The notes beneath the pieces were generated by a model. That model was given only the letters and a program-made list of their open reading frames with translations, was not told where the DNA came from and made no database searches. Shown here one piece after another: positions 26,478 through 34,378 of a stretch of DNA of 64,000 nt. The stretch is from UBA1479 sp048263775 (GTDB lineage Bacteria > Pseudomonadota > Alphaproteobacteria > Rhodospirillales > Casp-alpha2). The stretch lies in the NCBI GenBank assembly GCA_048263775.1, contig JBLXDU010000001.1, forward strand, positions 372,001 to 436,000, written 5' to 3'. The stretch's first letter is position 1; each line of letters starts with the position of its first letter. Made by a program: the position numbers and the translations under genes.

Positions 26478-27191
26478 ATGACGCTGCAGAAAATTCTCGC
26501 GGGGCTTGTCGCACCAGCCTTTGTGATCTCGGTCTTACCAGCCACACCCGTTCAAGCGGAGCCTCTGATTTGGGGCGTTCAGGCGGAACAAACTGAATTC
26601 CGGTATGGCAAGGATACGGACGTGTTCGCCTGGAACTTCGATGCCTTGGTCGGCAGTGATGAATTGAAACTCGTGTGGCGCTCCGAGGGTGAATTCGCGA
26701 CCAAGAATGATAATTTTGAACGGTTGGAGAACCAGCTCCGGGCGCAGGTCCCGATCTCGACTTTCTTCGATGCGGTGGGCGGTGTTCGCTTCTCAAGCCC
26801 ATCCACCGGCAACCGTTTCGATGGAGTCATCGGACTACACGGATTGGCTCCGCAGTTCTTTGAAGTGGATGCCGATCTATTCGTTGGCGAGTATCCGTCA
26901 GCGAGGCTTGACGTGGATTACGAAGTTCTACTTACGAACCGCCTTATTGCGACACCAACCATCGAATTGAATCTACCGTTCACGGACGATACAAAATATG
27001 GCAAAGCGGCGTTTGGTCCCAGTTTGGAAGTTGGGTTGCGTCTTAGCTATGACGTCGTAGACCGTTTGTTGTCACCCTATATCGGGATTCATTACGAACG
27101 GTCGTTCGGCGGAACGGCGAATATCAAGCGTAGCGAAGGCGAAGATGCAGGTGCCGTATTTTTCTTGGTTGGGGCGAAGATGATATTCTAA
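26478..27191 (+). CDS. pcoB: Copper resistance protein B (outer membrane)
   Basis: 237 aa. A signal peptide of about 29 residues leads directly into the CopB/PcoB beta-barrel domain: EPLIWGVQAEQTEFRYG, LKLVWRSEGEF, and the C-terminal strand ending in Phe (FLVGAKMIF) typical of outer-membrane barrels. The His/Met-rich N-terminal extension seen in many CopB proteins is absent. It probably works with CopA in copper sequestration or export across the outer membrane. A strong terminator follows 26 bp after the stop. Confidence 0.92.
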   Translation: MTLQKILAGLVAPAFVISVLPATPVQAEPLIWGVQAEQTEFRYGKDTDVFAWNFDALVGSDELKLVWRSEGEFATKNDNFERLENQLRAQVPISTFFDAVGGVRFSSPSTGNRFDGVIGLHGLAPQFFEVDADLFVGEYPSARLDVDYEVLLTNRLIATPTIELNLPFTDDTKYGKAAFGPSLEVGLRLSYDVVDRLLSPYIGIHYERSFGGTANIKRSEGEDAGAVFFLVGAKMIF

Positions 27192-27216
27192 CCCCTTATC
27201 GTTTTCTCCCCAACCT

Positions 27217-27261
27217 GGCCCCTGGTGTCCTCGAGAGAGAGAGCATCAGGGGCCGCTTTTT
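27217..27261 (+). terminator. Rho-independent terminator of the cop operon
   Basis: GGCCCCTG (27217-27224) pairs with CAGGGGCC (27247-27254) and is followed by GCTTTTTAT. It closes the cupredoxin-CopA-CopB unit. Confidence 0.85.
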
Positions 27262-27295
27262 ATCATCAGCCAGAGTCTAGGGGGATGTTATAGAA

Positions 27296-28759
27296 TTGGG
27301 AAAGATTCTCAGTTCGGTAAGGAAGGCGAAATTGGACATCAAATCCTTTCATGTTTCCCGTCGACACGTCCTGGGTGGGATTGCTGGTGCAGTTGCGGTT
27401 GGCGCTTTTCGGCAAAGCTTGGCGGCGATGCCGTCGCCCTCGTTGGTTCTACGTCCCAGCCCGGGTCGAAGCATGCTGACTGAGAACGGTGAACCTACGG
27501 CGGTCTGGAGCTATGGTGATACGGTTCCTGGACCGTTGCTCCGCGTCCGCCAGGGCGAGCGCGTAAACGTTCGCTTGGAAAACGGCCTGGATCAGCCGAC
27601 GTCGGTTCACTGGCACGGCATCCGTATTGAAAATTCGATGGACGGCGTTGCCGGGATGACACAGGACCCTGTCCCACCGGGCGGCGAATTCGATTACTCC
27701 TTCGTTGTGCCGGACGCCGGCACCTATTGGTACCACCCTCATTTCCGATCTTGGGAGCAGTTGGCCAGAGGTCTATACGGCGTTTTGATCGTCGACGAAG
27801 CCGATCCCCCCAAGGTCGATCATGACCTTGTTTTCTGCGCCGACGACTGGCGAATGACCAAGAATAATCAGATAGACGCGCAAAGCTTTGGGCAACTCCA
27901 CGACTGGGCACATGCCGGCCGGTTGGGGAATTGGCTGACGGTGAACGGCCTGACGGGCATGGAGTACTCCGCCAGGCCAGGGGCAAGGGTACGGCTGCGG
28001 ATGCTGAACGTTGCCAACGCGCGCATCCTTGCGTTCAATCTGGGCAGCCTGCCTGCCCGCGTCGTCGCAATCGACGGCCAGCCAATCGTCAGTCCAGCTG
28101 AGCCTGGGAATAGATTGATTTTGGCTCCGGGGCAGCGGGCCGATGTGATCCTCGATCTACCGGGCCCGGGGCCGGGCACCTACGTCATCCAGGAAGTGTC
28201 GGGCGCGGAGCCAATCGAGGCTGCTCGTATCGTTACGCAAGGCGTCGCGGTTGCGGCCCCTCGACCGGCCCTGGACGCTGTCGCCTTGCTGCCCAATCCG
28301 GTGCCGGGGGATTTTGAATTTGAGGACGCGGTTGTCGTGCCGTTGCGGATGGAGGGCGGCGCCATGGGGCGGATGGAAGGTGCAACCTACAAAGGCGCCT
28401 ATTACGGCATCCGCGACCTTGTGGGAAAGAACCAGGCGTGGGCATTCAACGGCATTGCTGGGCTCCCTGAAAAGCCTTTGGCATCGGTCGCCAAAGGGCG
28501 AACGATTGTTGTCGATATGATCAACGATACTCGCTGGCCGCATGCCATGCACCTCCACGGCCATCATTTCCGCGTCATCGCCCGCAACGGCAAGGCCGTA
28601 ACCGGCATCCCCTGGCGGGATACGGAACTGGTCGACGCTGGGGAACGCGTCCGCATTGCTTTCGTGGCGAACAATCCGGGAAAGTGGGTGTTCCATTGCC
28701 ATATGCTTGAGCATCAGGCGGCGGGCATGATCACCTGGCTTGAAGTTGTTGATGGGTGA
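27296..28759 (+). CDS. Multicopper oxidase, CueO/bilirubin-oxidase-like
   Basis: 487 aa. A Tat-type signal (SRRHVLGGIAGAVAVGAF) is followed by three cupredoxin domains. HWHGIRI and YWYHPHFRSWEQ near the start and HAMHLHGHHFR and HCHMLEHQAAGMI near the end carry all copper ligands. It differs from the CopA protein upstream in being shorter and lacking the Met-rich insert, so the island encodes two distinct oxidases. The start is most likely TTG at 27296 behind AGGGGGA; no ATG exists before the twin-Arg motif. Confidence 0.87.
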   Translation: MGKILSSVRKAKLDIKSFHVSRRHVLGGIAGAVAVGAFRQSLAAMPSPSLVLRPSPGRSMLTENGEPTAVWSYGDTVPGPLLRVRQGERVNVRLENGLDQPTSVHWHGIRIENSMDGVAGMTQDPVPPGGEFDYSFVVPDAGTYWYHPHFRSWEQLARGLYGVLIVDEADPPKVDHDLVFCADDWRMTKNNQIDAQSFGQLHDWAHAGRLGNWLTVNGLTGMEYSARPGARVRLRMLNVANARILAFNLGSLPARVVAIDGQPIVSPAEPGNRLILAPGQRADVILDLPGPGPGTYVIQEVSGAEPIEAARIVTQGVAVAAPRPALDAVALLPNPVPGDFEFEDAVVVPLRMEGGAMGRMEGATYKGAYYGIRDLVGKNQAWAFNGIAGLPEKPLASVAKGRTIVVDMINDTRWPHAMHLHGHHFRVIARNGKAVTGIPWRDTELVDAGERVRIAFVANNPGKWVFHCHMLEHQAAGMITWLEVVDG

Positions 28760-28816
28760 AGCTCAGCGGCAAATCCTTCACTCCTCTAAAGAGATGCGTT
28801 TAAAAGTCGGCTTATC

Positions 28817-29590
28817 ATGTCATCTGACGACAATTCACATTCGGCACCTCCGGTTGAGGATCATCCCGCTCCGAAAAACGGGATGGCGGGCGATGGTCCC
28901 AGTGACCGCAAGCGCACCAAAATTCTTCTTACCGTTCTTATTCTTGTCGGCCTTGTCGCGGCTTATGGTGCGCTCTCGTGGAGTGGCGCGCTCGACGAAA
29001 TGATGAACAGTGAGACGCTTCGGAAGCATGTCGAAAACCTCGGTCTCTTCGGTCCTCTTGGCGTCGTCATTTTGATGTCCTTGGCGATTGTGTTGAATCC
29101 AATCCCAAGCGCACCCATAGCGTTGGCCGCCGGAGCGGCCTATGGCCATTTCTGGGGAACAGTGTATGTAGCGATTGGCGCGGAGATAGGGGCTTTGATT
29201 GCGTTTGGCATTGCCCGCCTAGTTGGCTACGACGTCTTGCGTCGATGGTTGGGCCGCGGCCTTTCATTGGGCGTTTTCGGCTCCCAGAATGCGTTAATGG
29301 CTGTCGTCTTTCTAAGCCGTTTGTTACCCTTCATATCGTTTGATCTGGTTAGTTATGCGGCGGGCCTCTCGCCCCTCAAATGGTGGCGGTTCGCGGTCGC
29401 AACAATGGCCGGCATCATTCCGGCAAGTTTCCTGCTCGCCCATTTCGGTGGAGAAATGGCATCCCTCGATAGTGCGCGGGTTGTAGAAGCGGTCGTCGCT
29501 CTCGGTGCTCTTACAGCCCTTCCGATCGCGGGAAAATTGATTTGGGATCGTGTTCGGAAAAAATCCGTCCGAACAGAGGGCAACGAATGA
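28817..29590 (+). CDS. TVP38/TMEM64 (DedA-like) membrane protein
   Basis: 257 aa. A polar, Pro-rich N-terminus of about 35 residues is followed by about six helices with the SNARE-associated/VTT domain. ALAAGAAYGHFWGTVYVAIGAEIGAL and FLSRLLPFISFDLVSYAAGLS are the family's re-entrant motifs. Members act as lipid scramblases or transporters and are often found with mercury and copper genes. It is convergent with the histidine kinase gene, with adjacent stops and no gap. Confidence 0.85.
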   Translation: MSSDDNSHSAPPVEDHPAPKNGMAGDGPSDRKRTKILLTVLILVGLVAAYGALSWSGALDEMMNSETLRKHVENLGLFGPLGVVILMSLAIVLNPIPSAPIALAAGAAYGHFWGTVYVAIGAEIGALIAFGIARLVGYDVLRRWLGRGLSLGVFGSQNALMAVVFLSRLLPFISFDLVSYAAGLSPLKWWRFAVATMAGIIPASFLLAHFGGEMASLDSARVVEAVVALGALTALPIAGKLIWDRVRKKSVRTEGNE

Positions 29591-30976
29591 TTAGCGGGGA
29601 AGGGTGACGGTCACGGTCAACCCGGAGGTGGCTTCATTGTTCAGTTCGACAGTCCCGCCGTGATTCTCGATGACCGTTTTCGCCAAGCTGAGGCCGAGGC
29701 CCGTACCTTCGGTGTCTTCCGAACGGGATCTATCGCATCGATAAAACGGTTCGAACACGCGCTCGATCTCTTCATCGGGAATTCCTGGGCCGTCGTCCTT
29801 TATGCGGACAGATATCCTGTCTTCGGTACGTTCAAGAAAAGCCCGAACGCGATGTCCATAGCGAAGGCCGTTGTCGATCAGGTTGCTGAATGCCCGGCGC
29901 AAGGCCACGGGCTGGCCATGGATGATGATTTTCCCTGAAAGCGGCATGACGGTCACGTCATTCCCTATGTCTGAAGCATCGTCGCAAATGGCCTGTATCA
30001 AGGCTCCCAGGTCGATGTCCTGCCTATCTTCCAAATCAAACGCCTGCCGAGCCAGGCCCAAGGTTGCCGAAACGATGAATTCCATTTCCGAGATTGACGA
30101 AAGGAGTTTCGTCCTTTCGTCGGATGAGGGCAAAGCCTCGGTCCGGAGTTTGATTAAAGACAACGGGGTCCGCAGATCGTGGGACAGAGCACCCATCATT
30201 TCCGTCCGGCTTCGGATCATGCTTCTGACCTGATCCTGCATATCGTTGAAGACCGCAGCGACTTCTCGAACTTCCGCAGCGCCTCTGATCGGCATCGGCG
30301 GTGCATGAATGTCAGATGCAAATCTCCGGGCAGCGCGGGCAAATACATCCAAGGGAGAGAGCATGCGTCGTACAACCCAAATTGAAATTAGGATGATCGA
30401 AATGGTCATGACCCCGACGGTGGTTAATGATGGACTCCAGAGTTCTGCCGGAAACTCGGGGATCACATATGCGATGTTGAGCCAGCCTCCACTGTTCAAA
30501 GGTACGGACATTCTTACGTTCAGGTGAACAGGTAAGCGGTAAACAGTTCGAAGCACATGGAGGAACCATTCGCTGACCGTGTCCCTGTGGAGAGAGGTTG
30601 ACATCGGTGGTCGTTCGACCATGCTGATTCGTACGTTTGCCATTTCGTTTGAATGGGATTCGCGTTTTATGTGCTCCCGAAAAACTTGATCGTAAGGAGA
30701 GCGATAAGGTTCATCTGAAAAAACCGGGTCGCCACTCAACGATGCGCGAAGATGAGGTTCATCCAGGGTATTCACAATATCAAACCGCCAAGCGGTATTT
30801 GATGCAGCGACCGTATGTGTGACATGCGCAAAGGTTTGCGCCGTTGTGCGCAAGCTTAGATGAATGAGTGCGTCGAGCCGGTCTCTCGAGTAATGGAACA
30901 GCCCGATAAGGTAGGCTGTTGTGAGGCCGAGGGTGACCATGATGATGGTCTGTGTTGTCAGGGACCGGATACGCAT
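29591..30976 (-). CDS. Sensor histidine kinase
   Basis: 461 aa, EnvZ-like layout. It has an N-terminal helix, a periplasmic domain (about residues 30-180), a second helix (about 183-205) and a HAMP linker. The H-box ALSHDLRTPLS carries the phosphorylated His, and the ATPase has NLIDNGLRYG, DDGPGIP and GTGLGLSL. It should phosphorylate the response regulator encoded just upstream (stop-to-start gap of four bases). The periplasmic domain has no obvious His/Met cluster, so direct copper sensing as in CusS is not evident. Confidence 0.92.
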   Translation of the reverse strand: MRIRSLTTQTIIMVTLGLTTAYLIGLFHYSRDRLDALIHLSLRTTAQTFAHVTHTVAASNTAWRFDIVNTLDEPHLRASLSGDPVFSDEPYRSPYDQVFREHIKRESHSNEMANVRISMVERPPMSTSLHRDTVSEWFLHVLRTVYRLPVHLNVRMSVPLNSGGWLNIAYVIPEFPAELWSPSLTTVGVMTISIILISIWVVRRMLSPLDVFARAARRFASDIHAPPMPIRGAAEVREVAAVFNDMQDQVRSMIRSRTEMMGALSHDLRTPLSLIKLRTEALPSSDERTKLLSSISEMEFIVSATLGLARQAFDLEDRQDIDLGALIQAICDDASDIGNDVTVMPLSGKIIIHGQPVALRRAFSNLIDNGLRYGHRVRAFLERTEDRISVRIKDDGPGIPDEEIERVFEPFYRCDRSRSEDTEGTGLGLSLAKTVIENHGGTVELNNEATSGLTVTVTLPR

Positions 30977-30980
30977 GGTT

Positions 30981-31700
30981 TTACTCTCGCGTCACTTCGG
31001 CTGAGAGAACGTATCCTCCTCCCCAGACTGTCTTGATAATTGTCGGATTTTTGGGATCGTGTTCGATCTTGCGTCTGAGCCGACTGACTTGTGTGTCGAT
31101 GCTGCGGTCGAAAGCAACGGAATCGCGTCCACGCGCCAAGTCTAACAGTTGCTCACGGGAGAGTACCCGGTTTGGGCGTTGGACCAACACTTGGAGCAGG
31201 CTGAATTCACCGGTGCTCAGTGGTACGATGACGTTATCAACCGCAATCAGTTCGCGACGTTCTACATCCAGACGCCAACCGTTGAACTTATAGATTTTAC
31301 TTGGCTCGTTAGGAGGAGAGGTTGGTTCTCGCTCTATCCTTCTAAGGACGGCTTGCACGCGAGCGATGAGCTCAAGTGTGCTGAACGGCTTTGGCAGATA
31401 GTCATCCGCACCCATCTTGAGACCTAAAACGCGGTCGAGTTCTTCGCCTTTAGCGCTGATGATGATTACAGGTGTTGTGGCTTTCGAGCGAAGATCGCGG
31501 CAAAGAGTCAATCCATCATCACCAGGCAACATGACATCGAGAATGATTAAATCTACGCGCTCATTATCAAGCGCTTTGTTCATTTCTTTGCCATCACCTG
31601 CGACAGATACACGGTAGCCTTCTTTTCTCAAAGCCTTGCTGACGAGTTCTCTCATTTCTCGGTTGTCTTCAACGACGAGAATTTTCGGTGTCATTTCCAT
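30981..31700 (-). CDS. OmpR-family response regulator
   Basis: 239 aa. The receiver domain has the acidic pair in VVEDN, the phospho-acceptor in LIILDVMLPGDDG and Lys in LPKPF. The C-terminal winged helix ends with VWGGGYVLS. The ATG at 31700 follows AGGAA; in-frame ATGs at 31718 and 31739 are alternatives, and the frame upstream of 31756 cannot be used because MerR box H lies there. Box H therefore places this two-component system under the CueR-like regulator. Targets may include the TGTGAC inverted repeats at 31849 and 33221. Confidence 0.92.
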   Translation of the reverse strand: MEMTPKILVVEDNREMRELVSKALRKEGYRVSVAGDGKEMNKALDNERVDLIILDVMLPGDDGLTLCRDLRSKATTPVIIISAKGEELDRVLGLKMGADDYLPKPFSTLELIARVQAVLRRIEREPTSPPNEPSKIYKFNGWRLDVERRELIAVDNVIVPLSTGEFSLLQVLVQRPNRVLSREQLLDLARGRDSVAFDRSIDTQVSRLRRKIEHDPKNPTIIKTVWGGGYVLSAEVTRE

Positions 31701-31755
31701 ATTCGTTCCTGCTGCCATCAGGGAAATTTGTGACTCCATTGGATGCCTGGATTGA

Positions 31756-31786
31756 ATTATCAAGGCTCCAGTAGCAGGAGGGTCAA
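31756..31786 (-). promoter_or_regulatory. CueR/MerR-type promoter box H
   Basis: On the minus strand TTGACC (31786-31781), 19-bp spacer with CCTCC-TGCTAC-TGGAG, then GATAAT (31761-31756), the best -10 of the set. It drives the response regulator/histidine kinase pair. Confidence 0.87.
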
Positions 31787-31848
31787 AGGAATTAGATCTG
31801 TTTATGGAAATATTGTGCCCTTGCCATCTGATGGTCGAAGGAAAAAAT

Positions 31849-31892
31849 GTGACAAAAAGTTTCAATTCGGGTTTTTGAAATATTTTGTCACA
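31849..31892. promoter_or_regulatory. TGTGAC inverted repeat before the porin gene
   Basis: TGTGACAAAA (31849-31858) is mirrored by TTTTGTCACA (31883-31892) around an AT-rich centre, 44 bp overall. It lies in the divergent region between the response regulator and the porin. An equivalent element with the same half-site and nearly the same span is found at 33221-33265. A likely binding site for a dimeric regulator, plausibly the adjacent OmpR-type protein. Confidence 0.65.
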
Positions 31893-31978
31893 AAAAACCA
31901 CAGATTCGAAAAACTTCAGTGGCATTTCCAAGGCGTACTTCACCTCTATTCAACATCTCGAATGAGGAGGCTATTAAA

Positions 31979-33112
31979 TTGAAGAACGTCACCAAAATTG
32001 CTCTGAAATCTTGCACGTCACTTTCCCTTGCGGGGGCTGCGATGTTCGTACTTTCTGCTCCGGCAGAAGCGGGCTCGGTCAAGAATGGCAACGTGACTGA
32101 CCTCACCGTTTATGGCCAAGTGAACCGTACCTTCATGGTTTATGACGACGGAGAGGAGATGGGCTATCGCAACATGGATGGCGATGCGGGTTCAACCCGT
32201 TTCGGCCTAAAGGCGTCAGGTAAGATCAATGAGTCGGTTTCTGTAGGGGCCCGTTTGGAAGCGGAGTTGCAATCCAACGACCCTGCCACGATCAGCCAGT
32301 CAACTGAAAGCGATAGCGCCAGTGGCTTCACTGAGCGCCTTGCCTTCATTTACATCAACCACAAACAGTTCGGCAAATTAACCATGGGTCAGGCATCTGC
32401 CGTATCCGACGGAATGTCCGATGGGTTGGACCTTGGTTATGTGGCCGGAGCGTTTGACGGGGTGGAGACCGGACGACGAAGTGTCAATGCCGTCCTGTTC
32501 CGCGAAGATAATGCGGGTGCGGCGCTTAGCAGCAGAAAGATCGGCAATTTCTTCGGAACTTATGACCGTGGCCGTCAAGATCAGATCAATTATGTCAGCC
32601 CGAATATCAACGGCTTCAAGCTTGAAGCTGGTTTGTATGACGCCGGAGATTGGGGCGCGGGTGTTCACTATGACAATAAGATCGGTGCGTTCAAAGTTCG
32701 TGGGCGAGCATTTTATGAAAGTTTGACTAATTCGAGCACAAGCGAAGGTGCCTGGCAGGTCGGCGGCTCTGTGAAGCATGACAGCGGGATTTCTTTGACC
32801 GGTGTTTATGGACAGAGCCTTGCAGTGGAAGGTGCGGAGGATGATGCCCGTTGGGCGGCTACTGTTGGCTATACGGCCAATTTGAATGCCCTAGGCCCCA
32901 CCGGAATCGGTGTCAACGTCTCTGGTAGCCAGGATCGTACGGTTGTAGGTAGCGAGGCGATCGCAGTCGGGCTCGGTTTCAACCAACAGATCAAGGGGGC
33001 CGGTACCAACATATACGGTAACGTTGCTTTTTGGGATGTTGACCTGCCTTCGAGTCAGACCCAGCTTGATCAGGTCGTGACCATGCTGGTGGGTATGCAG
33101 GTCAAGTTTTAA
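31979..33112 (+). CDS. Gram-negative porin
   Basis: 377 aa. The start is TTG at 31979, because GAGGAGG is perfectly placed before it and it yields a clean signal peptide (KIALKSCTSLSLAGAAMFVLSAPAEA). The mature protein shows porin features: VYGQVNRTFMVYDD, DAGSTRFGLKASGKI, alternating strands throughout, and a terminal Phe (LVGMQVKF). It forms a general diffusion channel in the outer membrane. It is divergent from the two-component system and carries the TGTGAC operator upstream, so its expression is probably adjusted by that system under metal stress. Confidence 0.88.
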   Translation: MKNVTKIALKSCTSLSLAGAAMFVLSAPAEAGSVKNGNVTDLTVYGQVNRTFMVYDDGEEMGYRNMDGDAGSTRFGLKASGKINESVSVGARLEAELQSNDPATISQSTESDSASGFTERLAFIYINHKQFGKLTMGQASAVSDGMSDGLDLGYVAGAFDGVETGRRSVNAVLFREDNAGAALSSRKIGNFFGTYDRGRQDQINYVSPNINGFKLEAGLYDAGDWGAGVHYDNKIGAFKVRGRAFYESLTNSSTSEGAWQVGGSVKHDSGISLTGVYGQSLAVEGAEDDARWAATVGYTANLNALGPTGIGVNVSGSQDRTVVGSEAIAVGLGFNQQIKGAGTNIYGNVAFWDVDLPSSQTQLDQVVTMLVGMQVKF

Positions 33113-33164
33113 GGGGGCGCTGGCAGGAGTGAGCTCTCCTGCTGTTCAAGTGACCTGACATTGG

Positions 33165-33196
33165 AAAACGGCCGCCGTTGGGGCGGCCGTTTTTCT
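33165..33196 (+). terminator. Terminator after the porin gene
   Basis: AAAACGGCCGCC pairs with GGCGGCCGTTTTT around a GTTGG loop, ending in a T-rich tract. Strong, and A/T-flanked so it may work in both directions. Confidence 0.85.
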
Positions 33197-33220
33197 TTGA
33201 TCCGCTTTTTTCGCAAATTA

Positions 33221-33265
33221 TGTGACGAAGTTTGTCAAATCGCAGATCAGAAAACTTCCGTCACA
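33221..33265. promoter_or_regulatory. Second TGTGAC inverted repeat
   Basis: TGTGACGAAGTTT (33221-33233) is mirrored by AAACTTCCGTCACA (33252-33265), 45 bp overall. Half-site and spacing match the element before the porin. It lies about 85 bp before the small repeat protein at 33349. Confidence 0.65.
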
Positions 33266-33348
33266 AGAAACCTCGTTTCCGGCAAAGTTGTGAAACACCT
33301 AGGTGGTTTGTTGAGGGCATCAACCAACCACAACAAGGAAACTTTGAT

Positions 33349-33648
33349 ATGAACAACATGACTGATACGATTCTTAAAACCCGCGCTCCGTTCTATGCTC
33401 TGGCGTTTGCAGCCCTGCTTGGCGTTGCTGGTGCAAACGGTGCACAAGCTGCCGAGTATCGGGAAGATTCCACGATCAATACGGAGGCAGCTCATTCCCA
33501 CGGCAATGATCACATCCACGACAGCCAATCGATGAAGAAGGCGGGCGAGTACCGGGAAGACTCTTCGGTCGCTACCGAGATGGCGAGTTCCGATGGGCAA
33601 ACCCACGAACACGACAGCCAGTCGCTGGACCAACGTGCAGGTGACTGA
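33349..33648 (+). CDS. Secreted two-repeat His-rich protein
   Basis: 99 aa, family not recognised. A signal peptide (residues about 10-38, cleavage AQA-AE) leaves a mature protein made almost only of two imperfect repeats of about 32 residues. Each begins EYREDS, has a His-containing middle (HSHGNDHIHD, then DGQTHEHD) and ends DSQS. The shared EYREDS and HDSQS blocks and the histidines suggest periplasmic metal binding. AAGGAAA precedes the ATG; terminator and operator isolate it as a single-gene unit probably co-regulated with the porin. Confidence 0.75.
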   Translation: MNNMTDTILKTRAPFYALAFAALLGVAGANGAQAAEYREDSTINTEAAHSHGNDHIHDSQSMKKAGEYREDSSVATEMASSDGQTHEHDSQSLDQRAGD

Positions 33649-33675
33649 GCGATTATCAAAGACCATCGCGAGAGC

Positions 33676-33702
33676 GGGGGCCGATATCGGCCCCCGTTTC
33701 TA
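33676..33702 (+). terminator. Terminator after the two-repeat protein
   Basis: GGGGGCCGATATCGGCCCCC is a perfect hairpin (33676-33695) followed by GTTTCT. It ends the single-gene unit. Confidence 0.8.
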
Positions 33703-33918
33703 CTGCCTCCGTTTCTACTGGAAGCGTGATTTGTGGAGACTATCGAGCACTTTCGGAGCACCCCATGCATCATGCCTGACCGCGTGATGTCTCAGGTTCT
33801 AAAGCCATAGCGTGCCGCTTGGATTAGGGTGTGCGTGTTCTAATGGAACCTTATGCGATAGGGCCGAAAGCATTTTGAATAACGACCGGTCTACTTTGTC
33901 ATCGATTTGAGAAAAGCC

Positions 33919-33949
33919 TTGACCCGTCTTTGAGGCAGCGCCTTATATG
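33919..33949 (+). promoter_or_regulatory. Possible MerR-type promoter of the RND operon
   Basis: TTGACC (33919-33924) and TATATG (33944-33949) are 19 bp apart, as in MerR-activated promoters. The spacer lacks the CCTCC...GGAGG dyad of boxes A-H and has instead AGGC-AGC-GCCT (33933-33943). It may answer to another MerR protein. The predicted start point falls on the ATG at 33956, so the first gene may be leaderless. Confidence 0.45.
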
Positions 33950-33955
33950 CTTTTA

Positions 33956-34297
33956 ATGATGCGAAAAATCTTTAATTTGCCGGCCAAGAAAGCGCTTTTG
34001 GCGTGCGTCCTGTTCAGCTTTGTCGTGCTGACGATGACAGCAGTGATCGCTGCGTCTGCAGACGAAGGCGTTGCCGGTGATTTGATTTCCGTCGCTCATT
34101 TGGATCATCCGACAACAAAAAACAATCTCGCCAACGAGCATGACGATGTATGTCATTATCTGACCCATCACCTTTCCTGGGTTGAACATAAAATCGAATA
34201 TGTTTCATGGATGGATAGTGAGGAGCTTCCTCTTACTGTCTCAGAAAACCGAACGGGATTGGTTTTCTCCGGATTTTATCGTCCCCCCAAAGTCTGA
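33956..34297 (+). CDS. Small exported protein ahead of the RND efflux genes
   Basis: 113 aa, family not recognised. A hydrophobic N-terminal segment (about residues 12-34) looks like a signal peptide, and the mature part has His-rich HLDHP and DDVCHYLTHHLSW. Small exported proteins at the same place (CzcI-like) precede other czc operons, but no clear homology is visible. The frame opens at 33947, inside the predicted -10, so 33956 or 33959 is the start; no ribosome site is seen. It heads the czcCBA-type operon by position. Confidence 0.6.
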   Translation: MMRKIFNLPAKKALLACVLFSFVVLTMTAVIAASADEGVAGDLISVAHLDHPTTKNNLANEHDDVCHYLTHHLSWVEHKIEYVSWMDSEELPLTVSENRTGLVFSGFYRPPKV

Positions 34298-34378
34298 GTT
34301 TCCACGCATTGCACCTAACTGCGCGAGGCCCTGTGGCCACGTGATGTCGTTCATTTGTGCTCATTTGGAAACTCAAAC

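Noticed and set aside
31701..31943. Long N-terminal extension of the response regulator
   Set aside because: The extra residues precede the receiver domain without homology and would span box H and the TGTGAC operator.
33919..33949. A ninth CueR box
   Set aside because: Spacer length fits but the CCTCC...GGAGG dyad is missing; kept only as a possible MerR-type promoter.
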